From: Stichopus chloronotus
Lineage: Eukaryota > Echinodermata > Holothuroidea > Aspidochirotida > Stichopodidae
DNA: 64,000 nucleotides
Assembly: GCA_021234535.1 (NCBI GenBank)
Contig: CM037836.1
Coordinates: 30,568,769-30,632,768, forward strand
Direction of reading: 5' to 3'
Part shown: positions 48,496 to 59,420 of the stretch, one piece after another
How positions within the stretch are numbered: the first letter of the stretch is position 1
Layout: each line of letters starts with the position of its first letter
The notes under the pieces: generated by a model
The model's input: the letters and a program-made list of their open reading frames with translations, nothing else
Database searches by the model: none
What the model was told of the DNA's origin: nothing
Position numbers and translations under genes: made by a program

Positions 48496-48541
48496 AATTA
48501 AAGATATCTTTAATTCATTGATAGATATCTTTAATTAATTT
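48496..48541. repeat. Perfect 20-bp palindrome with adjacent second half
   Basis: 48,496-48,515 is a perfect palindrome (AATTAAAGATATCTTTAATT). A second copy of its right half (AGATATCTTTAATTAATT) follows at 48,523-48,540. Possibly a dimeric AT-rich binding site or a small foldback. Confidence 0.9.
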
Positions 48542-48784
48542 TGCTAACCATGATATTGTATGCTGCTAAATGCTGTTATTCTGTCGATATTGCATACCGT
48601 ACATCCCAGCGTGACGTCGTCCACAATAAAAGGCGCATGCCTACAAATCGACGGTCATATCAACCAAAAACCTGCACCCCACCAACGCCCCCATGCACCC
48701 CTCCCGCCTATCCCAATGACATGCTAGTCACATATTTCTTACACCTTCACTCATTTCTTCTTTGGAGAATTTAGAGTCCCCTAG

Positions 48785-49080
48785 ACCGCTAGCGCAATAT
48801 CGATTTTTGCTAAGACTGGATATGCCCACAAAAGGCCATCATTTCTTCTCCGAAGCCCCTTCATGTTTGCTTTCTGTAGCGACGTCGGTGAGATTTCATT
48901 TTACGTTAAAGATTCTCTAATATGACAGTTGAATTCCACAATCAACTGTAGTCAGAATAACCAGACTTGACCTGCAGGTCAAAGTCTTCTCGTAAATTCT
49001 CCCCACAGAAAACTCCACGCTCGTTATTAAGTGTTCCGATTGCAGGCAATACCCCCTCAAACCGGTTTTCACGTACAATA
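48785..49080. promoter_or_regulatory. Candidate regulatory block with nuclear-receptor palindrome
   Basis: Unique, CpG-containing sequence. At 48,967-48,982 lies the perfect 16-bp palindrome TTGACCTGCAGGTCAA: two AGGTCA half-sites facing outward with a 2-bp gap. It overlaps AGGTCAAAGTC (48,976-48,986), which fits a DR1 of the HNF4 type. Known biology: AGGTCA is the nuclear-receptor half-site. Occupancy here is inference. Confidence 0.3.
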
Positions 49081-51339
49081 AATCTTAGTTGGAAATGTAC
49101 AGGTATAATCTGAAGACGGTATAGTCATTAATTTAACTTACAAATACAATTATAAATCTTTAACCTTGAAGTTGGACGAGCAAAGCCGCCATCTTTTTTG
49201 TCATCCTATCGTAAATAAATTCCAGCTGTAACACTAAGAAATGTTCCGAATTCTTGTACATGGGATACTACTGAAATGTTAAACATTAAAGAAATCAAAG
49301 CGACATCCCCAAGGGATACATTTCTCCTCTTATAGTTTTTTTTTTTCAGACAGTCTTCATGTTCACCTTTATTCTCTTCGACGTAGAGTAGCTCTTTGAA
49401 TTTGTCGAACTTTTAATGGATGTTTTACCGCTTCAACGGTCACGTGGTTTAATAATCTCGGACGCGGACAAGAGTAAATACAGATGTACTGTCGTGGGTA
49501 GGTATCGTTAACGAGTTAATTATACTCAATGCATGGTTGTTAGTATAACATCTGCAAACCCTTAAAACATTTTACACGAGTCATGTTTAATGTCTATGAC
49601 AAGTTTTATGAACTATCTATATTTCTCGTCTGATGGTATCTACTTTGCAGGGTTTTTTTTTTTAATTTTGCTTTTGTATTTTATTTAGATGTGTTGAGCT
49701 TAGAGACTGAAGTAGAGATCACTGTATCCTTGGCTAATATATAACATAACAGGACGTCTTATCATACTGTAGTATTTGAGCTGTACACCCCAAGTGATTT
49801 GAATTTAAAGAATCTGATGAGTTTCAGTTTAGAGTTTTTCAAGCCTTCTGAAAGTATTCGATCCAATTATTGGATACGCTGGAGCCCTATAATGAAAAGA
49901 CCTGCAGTTAGCTTATAGGCCTATTAGAGAAATGGACACTTTTTCTCAATGTATAGGTGTGTGCATATGATTCATACGAAATAGATTCGTCAGTGTACAA
50001 TATATAATTACTAAAAGAGGCAAGAGCCACTTTGGTACTTTTGAAAGCCACTTAATCTGTAGTCTCACTTTAAGGATTGTAATAGTATGAAGACAACTCT
50101 GGAACCGTAACAAAGATCTTGGCAAATTTAGTATTAACAATTTCAGTGTAGTAACTGTTTTGACGGAACTGAACGTTTTAAAGAAGAGGATGGATCTTGG
50201 CCTCACGTTTTCTTTTCCTCTGAGAGAGGAAAGCTAAATATAAATGTTGCTCTGATCATCACATTCACAGTAACGATTATAATAGGGGTGAGAATATCAT
50301 CTGGAGGTCGCCGCCATTTGCCGTATACCAGGCTCCACAAGCACTGAAAGTTCTAAAAAATTGGTCGAAATGTGTCGCCACTTTTCCTTGGTTTACAATT
50401 TTTTTACAACAAGTAAATGCTACACCATGGAATTAACTTACGGTTTTACTTATTCATAGCTACGTATTACTATCATGCAGCTGAGCATATAATACATTTG
50501 CACTACTGACTGATAGAGGTGCCGGGTGGCCCTAACTGTCACTCTTACGTTTTTAGACTTGCCCAAGTCTTCATCATATGAACGAAAACATGAAAACGCA
50601 GATTTCTATTATATTTAAGTTATAAGTAACTGCATACATAGCGAATCAGAAATATAGGCTGAGTAGGAATTGTCGGTGAGAATGTAGCTGTGTGAGGAAA
50701 TCCTATTCCTTATCCTAACTTCGATTTGGTCTTCGGGCTAAATGAGTGCAAAACCGCATCTCTTCATGACTGCAAGTGCAAACTAATGAAAGTATAAAGA
50801 TCCCAAATAACAAGTTTCCTAAAAACAGTCGGAATGTTCTTGAATTTATTCTTTCAACTCATATTCTTTCAGTTAGTTATAGAGTCTTACAATTGAATAG
50901 TCTTATATCAGAAAACATAGATGTACCTAGTTTGATACTGCCCAACTTCATTCAATACAATGTTTACTTTTAATTTAAGACGCGGCGTGAACAAATGATG
51001 TTTCTGTGATGTGGCATCGTTTGAAGATAAATCCAACTTTTTTTTCTGTGCAACTTACAACGACTTCACCAATTACATGTGGTGTGTATCCCCACCCTTT
51101 GAGAGCAAACATTTCACCGAATTGCATCCGGCCCAAAAGTCACTAAAAACAACGTTTCAACTTCAAGAAATTGAGAATCAGTCACCATTTTATAGCAAAC
51201 TTTTAAAGCAGGCTGATTATTTCATTCTTAGTTTGCGTTGTATGTGTTTGCTTTAGAGACTTTGGGTGTTTTATTCATTTTTTAGGTTTTTGGTTTGTTT
51301 CCGAGGACACTTACTATACGAACCAGCCAGCAAAATGGA
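49081..51339. other. Non-coding DNA, nothing seen but isolated motifs
   Basis: YY1-like GCCGCCATCTT at 49,194-49,204 and a similar GCCGCCATTTG near 50,310. A TAGGCCTA palindrome at 49,916-49,923. No coding content is recognised. Confidence 0.45.
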
Positions 51340-51545
51340 AGCAAGTATTTTACTGTTGTTTTGGCCCCTTGCAGACGAATACACATGTGATACTGGTACC
51401 GGTGGTGGATTAGTGACTAATTGCCATATACACCGGTTCCGCGAAATGTTTTGCCACATGTTCCCCCTAGTTACCAAGGAACTGATCACACTTCGACGCG
51501 AATACCGTGTAAAGTTAACTTTGATTTTATCTTTTCTCTCCCGGG
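51340..51545. other. Unique complex block
   Basis: CpG-containing unique sequence with GGATTAGTGACTAATTGCC (Otx-type plus homeodomain-type cores, near 51,407) and GTTAACTTTGATTTTATC near 51,513. Frames of 94 (+) and 72 (-) codons overlap it and neither resembles a protein. Confidence 0.2.
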
Positions 51546-53375
51546 AATGAGGAACCTGTGGGGAAAATAAATCTGATAAATATCTCGTTTTCTAAAGAGA
51601 AGATACGTTTTGCTTTGGGTTACGATTCTGCGTCAGTTTCGTGCAGTCAGGTTCAGGTATTTATCTATAGGTCAGAATACACTTCGTAAGCCCATCATTG
51701 CGTTCCCCCTTCACAGACCCTCGCCTTAGCGTGATGTTACAAACGGCTAAACAGACTCAGGCGACAATTGAGTAGTGTAATGGAGCAAACATTTACAGAG
51801 AGGTCTATTAACTAAATTGCATGCACGAATCGACTAAAACACGGGGAAAATTAAAGGAAAATCTTGAAGTTTCTTACAAAGAAGAAAGTATGTATAAAAA
51901 AAAAATACTTTTGGAACAGTGCATTGGAATGAACTACGGCTTAATTTAAAGATGCCAAGACAAAAAAAAAATAAATACAGGAAAGAACCATGCTGAATTT
52001 TTTTTTTTTTTTTGAGAAACAGGGCAACGGTCTTTAAAGAATGCCAAGACTTTACTTTCATATTCCAAATGACTGAACAAAAGGGAAGCAGCGATTCCGG
52101 CAATACGGAACATATTACTAAACAGAGAAGAAAAACAAAAGACCACAACTTTCCACCAGGGGTTGTTTAACAGAGCTGTTCAGCTTTTACTATTTTTCAC
52201 CACATTTACCAGTCGTCTCCACCCGCTTACCTTTGGAGTTCCGAGTTTATCTATGGCATTCGTGTACGGCTATCACCCGTCGTAAGGCTGACTGGAAAGA
52301 CTTCGTAGAGCGATACGAAATTTCGGACAATAAAACTTCGAGTTGTGCATTTATCCGGTGTATACGCATTGCGCATATACGAATAAGTGAACGCCGAACC
52401 GCATCAATGGTAGTTTTTTTGCAACAAACATTGCATTAACCATTAATGCGGGGTTAAAACAAGTTATTAATTAACTTTGACAGCTTGAGTGTCATGTGTG
52501 AGAAGTTAATTTATACTTTTATTACAACTTTTTCATTTTCATCTGCATATCTTTCTGGCAATATTTATGAGTGGCAAAATTTGTCCTTAATTACTATCCT
52601 ATCTTATCATTTGTTGTCTTGTTCTTTACGTCAAATGAACTATATATATATATGTCTTCTGCTCCCCCCCCCCCTTGTTTCCGTTTTATACGTTATAATA
52701 AGCAGGTAACATTGATTAATTACATAAGGCTGTATAAACTGCGCATATATGTACTATTCTTTCATTATTTACTGTACCACATGCTTACTTCCCATAAGTT
52801 ATGCTAACAACGACCAGACCCACGTTCGTGCTGGTTGCCGTGTGGTTTCCTCGGAAGCGAGGGACTCCCAGGAATTTGTTTTAACGTGGCGCGTATGATG
52901 CTATCGAACCATTTGTATAAGCTTCGAATGTAAATAATACAGTGTTATCACACGGTATTAAATCCTCTAAAAGTAAGCAATTAATGTCAACCGGTCGACT
53001 TAATTGATCTAGTGGAGAGGAGTGTGCCCCCCCCCCTCCACAATAAAAGAGTATATGACAGTGTTATTATGACTTGTGCAACTGAAAAAAAAAAAGAACG
53101 AAGTAATGTAAAGCCATTATAGGCACATCTATACCACCAACAGGCTTGTCTGTATTTTTCTAAAATAATTGCATGAAATACGGTACCGGTATGCACAGAA
53201 TGATGGGATTTCCACAATGTCCATTTTGCGACATTAAATGACTTAAATTTGACTTGTAACTTACGGTCTATGATAAGTGTTGCAACAGTGTGAACTTAAT
53301 ACACATGAAACACTGTCATGAAGATTAATAGTAAGAATCATAAGAAGCCCAAATCGTCACCCTTAGCATAAAACG
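51546..53375. other. Non-coding DNA with homopolymers
   Basis: A and T runs at 51,898-52,017, C11 at 52,664-52,674, C10 at 53,027-53,036. The 52,200-52,420 stretch is CpG-rich (a 68-codon + frame there is featureless). No gene. Confidence 0.5.
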
Positions 53376-53734
53376 AAAATGAGGGAAATATTGTGTTTGT
53401 TTTACAAGAAAAAATATTTTTTAAACCAATATGGACATAAAAGGAGACATATAGTGAGAGATTATTCTTAATAAGTTATAACGGTAGCCTTCTTTTCAAG
53501 AAATTTTTGGCGTACAGATAGAAATTCAATTTCTGCTAGAGAATTATTTGTTCACCCAGACTTTCAAAAATTCAAATGTTGCATCTTCCATCACTCAATT
53601 TATGCATAATATTCTCAGGAAATGAAGCTATTTGCCAATGTTATTGCTGAGACTGAATGATTCAATATAATTATCATAGATATTTCCTTTGTATGCCATT
53701 TTGGTGCATTTTAAACGCAAGATTTCCCTTTAAA
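53376..53734 (+). mobile_element. Element family A, copy 3 (MITE-like)
   Basis: About 360 bp aligning with 12,466-12,812 and, reversed, 28,263-28,620. The 3' end (53,712-53,734) has GCGTTTA three bases away from TTAAAGGGAAAT when read on the - strand, the inverted counterpart of the 5' end of copy 2. Landmarks include TTTGTTCACCCA, TTGCATCTT, TTTCCTTTGT. No coding frame. It looks like an old TIR element without its own transposase. Confidence 0.8.
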
Positions 53735-55089
53735 ACATTGCAATTGTGTGTACACATTGGGAACATGACACCTTTTGATCAACAGCCTCGTTTTATATTC
53801 CTTACAAACAAAGCCTTAATGGAATTTTAAACTCTGATGAAATATTATTTCTTAATTGGCTGTAAACCTTGTGACTTAGTTTATTGTTTGGTAAAGTAAT
53901 TAAAATCACCAAAATAAAAAAAATATACGTTGCAGAATATTACAGTTCGTCTTGATTTCTGCTGTGGGAAAGGTACTGCTGGGAGAGACTTCTCCTTAAT
54001 GTTCAACAGTGTTGGATTTTATTCTCTTCATACATAATGATGTATACCAACATTTGAAATGAAGTCTCCGAGAATGGGTGTACTGATTCACTTGATATTT
54101 GCAGTGACCACGCAGTTTATGTATTCTACGATATCCATACTTTACCTGCATTCTCTCATTCTCTCCGATTTTAATTACATTTTGGAAATAATTTTGTCCC
54201 CCCCCCCCTCAAATAAGTATGTCAGTCCATCCTCAAATTCTTTGGAGTCCAATGATATGAAAATATCCTTTTTTAATACCGAAAAAGGCATTATAAGATA
54301 ACCTGCTTACAGGTTTGCAGGTTGAACAATTGAAACGACTGAAGCAACAAATCAATAACAGGGATTTTTGACAGTAAGTGACCAGGCCTAAATCCTTTGT
54401 TGATTTCTTTAAGCCCCACGTCAGACTAAAGCCACGTGAGATTAGTTCACTCCACAGGTTTTTGTTATCAAATTTATCTAAGAATATTAAAGGGATGCAC
54501 ATCTTCATGACTACATATGAACATAAGACCTATCCACGGTGACGTCCAGAGGAAATTGTACGATAGCCTTGTGTTGCAGGCTACCATGTGACCAGCGTTG
54601 TAAGACTCGTAGCTTATGTACTGTTTCATTTTATTTGTACACATACGCAAAACCACCTTTTCTTGGATGTACATTCAGAGAACCAAACGTTTGTAGATAT
54701 TTTCCACAAAGGTACGGATTGAACATTCAACAACAACAACAACGAAATTTTGTCTCATATATAGGGGCTGTGTTTTCTGATTTAAAATACACGCAAGTGT
54801 CTGAACTGATAGCATGTTGCGGGTCTGGACATGAGGATATGTCTTTTGTCTCCCGCATGGATTAAAATTATGAACTATTGTCATACGTTTACATGAGTTA
54901 TTTTACCTTGATATCATGATATCGTTCAATGAGGATATAAAGCTACTATTATATCTACTCCAGTGTGGTATCATATATTTACATACCAACAACTCACTAG
55001 GCTACAGCTGCAATATTCTAACGTAGCAAGTTGAAAGTGGTGATGGTGTTACTCATATTGCTTTAATGTTTTTCGTTTATAGTAAATCG
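53735..55089. other. Non-coding DNA
   Basis: C11 at 54,198-54,208, (CAA)n at about 54,729-54,744. TTAAAGGGAT at 54,487 is a possible transposon edge. The 108-codon frame at 54,539 has no recognisable domain. Confidence 0.5.
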
Positions 55090-55325
55090 CTTTTTGACCT
55101 GGTAATTTACCAAGATATATATGACGTGAGAGAGGCCAGGGCAATGCATGGTACGGACGGTCCGTTGAATTCAGTTTCATCTTATCTTACGGAGATCCCT
55201 AATTGCGATATTCCTCTCATTACATTGACTGATTTTTCGCCGAGAGACATCGTGAGGGCTTTTAACAGATCAAGCCATAGCAGCAGCCTTCTACATCGCC
55301 CGGTCAATTTCGTCGTCATCGAATA
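55090..55325. other. Unique CpG-containing block in an 86-codon frame
   Basis: The + frame 55,066-55,326 ends at the last base of this block. Its product has mixed composition (for example SPRDIVRAFNRSS near residues 59-71) but no family is recognised. Directly after the stop codon the DNA turns into an A-rich AAATAAA tract. Orphan exon, retroposed fragment with an A-rich tail, or chance are all possible. Confidence 0.18.
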
Positions 55326-55380
55326 AAATAAAATAAAAAAGGAAATAAAAGGAAATAACGGAATAAAGAAAAATAAAAAC
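55321..55380. repeat. A-rich (AAATA)n tract
   Basis: Degenerate AAATAA/GGAAATAA repeats for about 60 bp, immediately after the stop of an 86-codon frame. Includes several AATAAA words. Confidence 0.85.
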
Positions 55381-57699
55381 AACGTAAAGGAGAGACAAAA
55401 AGGTTACGAATATCACTAACGTTTTGCACTTTTGAAGAAAGGAGTTTTGTCTCATGCATCAAGAGAGAAAGAAGACAAAATAGAAGCAATAAAATCAAAT
55501 TCATTGTTTTATGATGATCGCTCTGTGTCTATAGCTTTGGAAAATTTTCTATTAATTCCCCTGCTACCTATGTTGTTGTCCTTAATTATCCTAATTACTA
55601 AAGATATAACATGTTGGCTAACTACGTGATAAGGTTAATTGTGGTTAATTGTGTTATTTTAATCACATTACTCGCTGACGAGAGAGAGAGAGAGGTGGAG
55701 GAAGGGGTGAAAAAGCTAATGCAATAAGTAAAACGTGGCACACCGTGGGTGAATGTCTCGGTTAATTGGGAATTTTATTCCGATTGTTCTCAAATAAATA
55801 TTTCGTGAAATAACACCATAAAGTAATTTTTAAAGTACTACGCATTGATATTTTGATTTTAACATGACTGTTGATTGATGTCAACTGGTTGCAGTGAAGT
55901 TTATTTTCTATTTTAGCGTAGCTTCATGTTTCGGCTGGGCTGCTCAAGATTAATTTGCAGCTAGTATACAAAATTACCAAATTTACTTTCATACAAACAC
56001 GATAATAGAATATTAACAATAGACAAAGAAATTTACGTGACAACTGACAGCTACCGTAACGAGTATAATGAATAACAAAATATCACTGTTGCTAGTGAAC
56101 ATCCTTCATCAAATCAAAACTTGGTGAAATAGTTATTTATTTTTGTAAACTGAGGTCACTGCAAGTCGTGATGGCCGTTCGAAACTCATTTTACTTGTAA
56201 TAGTAATTTGCGGAGTAAAGTTAGACCGTTTGACCTTATAGTAATGACTCAGGGGGTAATATTAGGTCATTAGCCAACTGATACCGTAGTGACTCTTCTA
56301 GTTCCAGGTAAATTCAACTTAAGATATGGTTGGGTCCTATCATTGTTATCAAATATTCTCAATTTATGCAAACCAACATTGTGAGAATGCAATGAACGTG
56401 GCTATAGGTGGCTATAGTTTTCCTGGTCAATACACTCGAACAAAAAAGAACACTTAATACTGTCTTAACATTAATCTTAAAATTTAATTGTCTTAATTAG
56501 ACCTTTCAAATTTTACACTGGTCTTCTTAAATTTAGAAAATCAATGAGAACAAAAAACAACAATTTGATGGTTTCATCAAAAGAAAAAAAAACCTTAAAA
56601 AAACTTCAAACTTATGAGCAGGTTTACTTAAAATGTAAATATTTGATTGAAACGTTATTCATCTCTTTCCCTATCAAATTATGTTTCTACCTTTGTTTCC
56701 GATATACTCTTTAGCTCTTGACCTACTTTTTGCCATGATAAAAACTTTCGTGTACATTATGTATGTATGTAGCAAACATTCTGATCCACCTACAGAAGCT
56801 TGGTGAGTAAAAACAAAAGCAAATACAGTTATAATTCCTCTATATGTCCTAAAAATCTAATCAAAATTCGGCTTCAAGGTTGAACTTGATAATCAGATGA
56901 GATAGGTTCGTTCCGGATGTCATTACGTCGATTTTTGAAGCTTTGTTCAATTCATCAACAAACAAAAGCTGCATTTTCTTCGTTTCTTTGTTGGTGTTGT
57001 TGTTGTTTTTTTTACGTTTTTTCTTTTCTTTGTTTTTTTTTCTTGCCTGTAGTCCGTGAATTAATTGACTATTTACTTTTGATTTACGAGTCAGCTAATA
57101 ATAAACCTTGGCAAAGCTGCTCCCTCAGCCGTTTCCATTACCCAGAAGAGATGATAGATAAAAAAATATATATAAAGACAGAGGCCATAAATGATGATAT
57201 AAACAAATCTTCGTCCTCTTTCTCTCTCCCGCCTCTTCCTCTATCTTCGTACGCTGTGGCATCACCACAAAGCCGATGACATTCTAATAAATACCAAGAA
57301 TATCTATTTCATTTCTCTACATGATAAACTTTGCTTTCATGAACCTGATTTTAATGTATTCTGTTGTTTTCTCTCTTCTTTTGAATTTGCTCCCCTGGTC
57401 TCTTGTGACCAGTCGGTGGGTTTTGGTTTTACGTCCCCGAGGTTCACATCAAGGAGTCTTGGCGACGCATCTTACAAGGGCATTGAGATTTTTTTTTTTT
57501 TTGGCTTATCATTATCTTCATTTTTCGGACAAAATTGTACGCCTTTTAAATGCTTAAAAAAACAGAGATAGTTTCATAGGCGTTGTTTCTACTTTGTCTT
57601 GTTTTCTGGAAAGAGAAATCTCGTAAGAGGGATACACATACAAAAAAATAAATAATAAAGTACACACACAGGTGCATACGCACGAAAACACATATACAT
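55381..57699. other. Non-coding DNA, nothing recognised
   Basis: A (GA)n run at about 55,679-55,694, T runs near 57,007 and 57,489-57,501, CA-rich sequence at 57,660-57,698. The 120-codon frame at 56,917 is low-complexity (Phe/Cys/Ser runs). Confidence 0.5.
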
Positions 57700-57739
57700 A
57701 TTAGCCTCTGATAAGAGCCTCAGATATTAGCCTCAGATT
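57700..57739. repeat. Short tandem repeat, three imperfect copies
   Basis: The word (T)AGCCTC(T/A)GAT appears three times at 12-16 bp spacing. Confidence 0.75.
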
Positions 57740-59269
57740 GAGCAACACGCACAGAACAAAAGCAAGAAAAAGAACAAAGAGCATGATCTGACCTTAGTCA
57801 CCGCCCATCCCTCTGTATCTCTCGTTCACTCATTTGTGCATTAAAGTATCCCAATTATGGTGTCCAGCATCTCATGATGTCCCCTCATCCAACAAACTGT
57901 TAAGCACCAGACCAACTCCCCTTGACCAATGCAGCAAGTACAGATAACTTACAACCGAAGATGGTTAGGATCATAAACCATACCAGTGTACCTTGATACT
58001 GAACAAAGAGTTTATTTTATACCACGATTTTCACACATTCCGGAAGTTAATTTTATTTTAAGTTGAAAGTATAAAAATGTATGAATTATCGTTTTTGCCT
58101 TTGGAATGGATGCCATTCAACCCCCCCCCCCCCCCCACCTCAGACGGTGCACGTTCCCGCTTCTTTGACATTTTCAATTTGCAATAAAGCAACCTATACA
58201 GTTGGGATTATATACTTATAAGAAAGAAGTATATGAAAACTGAAAATGTTTCAGACTAATGTCATTTGAACAAAGTATCAATGTGTGAAATTAAGTTAGT
58301 GTATATTGTGATGTAATTTCTACAGCCAAATGGGACCTTCAATGGGAGAAAGAAATGAGCTGATTCGAGTGTGGTAGATTAATGGATCAGACAGCTTTAA
58401 CCAATTACAAAAAAAAAACTGTGAATTAAGATTTAAAAACAAGATAACTTACATGAAACCTGAAAATACGCATAGCTGTTAGCAGAGACAGTACCCGCAG
58501 ATGAATGCATATGTTGCATACTGCTGCTGCTGCTCTAACACAAAACCTTTGCAACTAAACATGAACACATCGGCAAAATATGCCATTCAAAGAAATGTTT
58601 CAAAAATTAAACTATATATTTGCCTCAAAATGTATCTAGATATAAACATACAACCACACGAGCAAAAATGTGTTCTATATGCAACATGATAGTAGATGGT
58701 GAGTTGTCTGAAGTGTTAAAAGTATAAGTCTGCCATAACTGGTGACTCACCAATTAATGACGTCATCTTGTACTATAAAAAAAAAACGAAAACTACTCCA
58801 AAAGGTATTCTCTGTCTACTTAGACCTTACAACGTTCAAAATTTATCGCATTACGTGTTTCTTTTCATTCAATAATTAACATTTTCCTTTTGATTGTGGT
58901 TTCAAAGTTTCTCCTACTTTTGCTCTATTTTTTTTCAAAATTGTGCGACCTAATTTGACCCATATGAAAAGTCAGGAGGTCTGACTATCGTCTGTCTAAA
59001 AATGAAAGGAGGAAATCAATTTTCAAGATATGAAAAAAATCAAAATAAGACAACTTTTGAGATTTCCTCTTTTATACCACAAGAGATTTGGTAATAGCAT
59101 TGAACGAATGAAGGACTTGAAATTTGGGTCAATTTAAGGATTATTCACTTCGCATTTCTCTATTTTCTTCGTCACTCTGAAAGATGGTCAGAAATACCTT
59201 TTAGTACAGTTCATTATCACAAGACACAAGGAGGGACTTACGCAATACATTCTTCTCTTTCTATGCAAC
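57740..59269. other. Non-coding DNA
   Basis: C16 at 58,121-58,136, preceded by CATTCAA (TTGAATG after G16 on the other strand). TGACGTCA at 58,758-58,765. A run of A at 58,779-58,787. No gene is visible. Confidence 0.5.
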
Positions 59270-59420
59270 CGCCACAAACCTTATACGAGCTGGCTGGCAA
59301 TTTATGGTAGGTGTCGTGCATGAATGACGTCATGCACGAATTGTATAGAAAACGATGAGATTCATTACACTTGTTCAACACTTCCAAACTTTTCGGCCAT
59401 TCCAGTCAAAGAGAATATAA
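59270..59420. promoter_or_regulatory. CRE palindrome inside a 10-bp inverted repeat
   Basis: TCGTGCATGA (59,314-59,323) and TCATGCACGA (59,330-59,339) form a perfect inverted repeat with a 6-bp centre, so that TGACGTCA (59,325-59,332), the CREB/ATF palindrome, overlaps its right arm. A TTTATGG (HOX-type) word lies just upstream at 59,301-59,307. It is unique within the window. Binding is inference. Confidence 0.3.

Noticed and set aside
56917..57279. 120-codon plus-strand frame
   Set aside because: Phe/Cys/Ser low-complexity from T-rich DNA; no family features.
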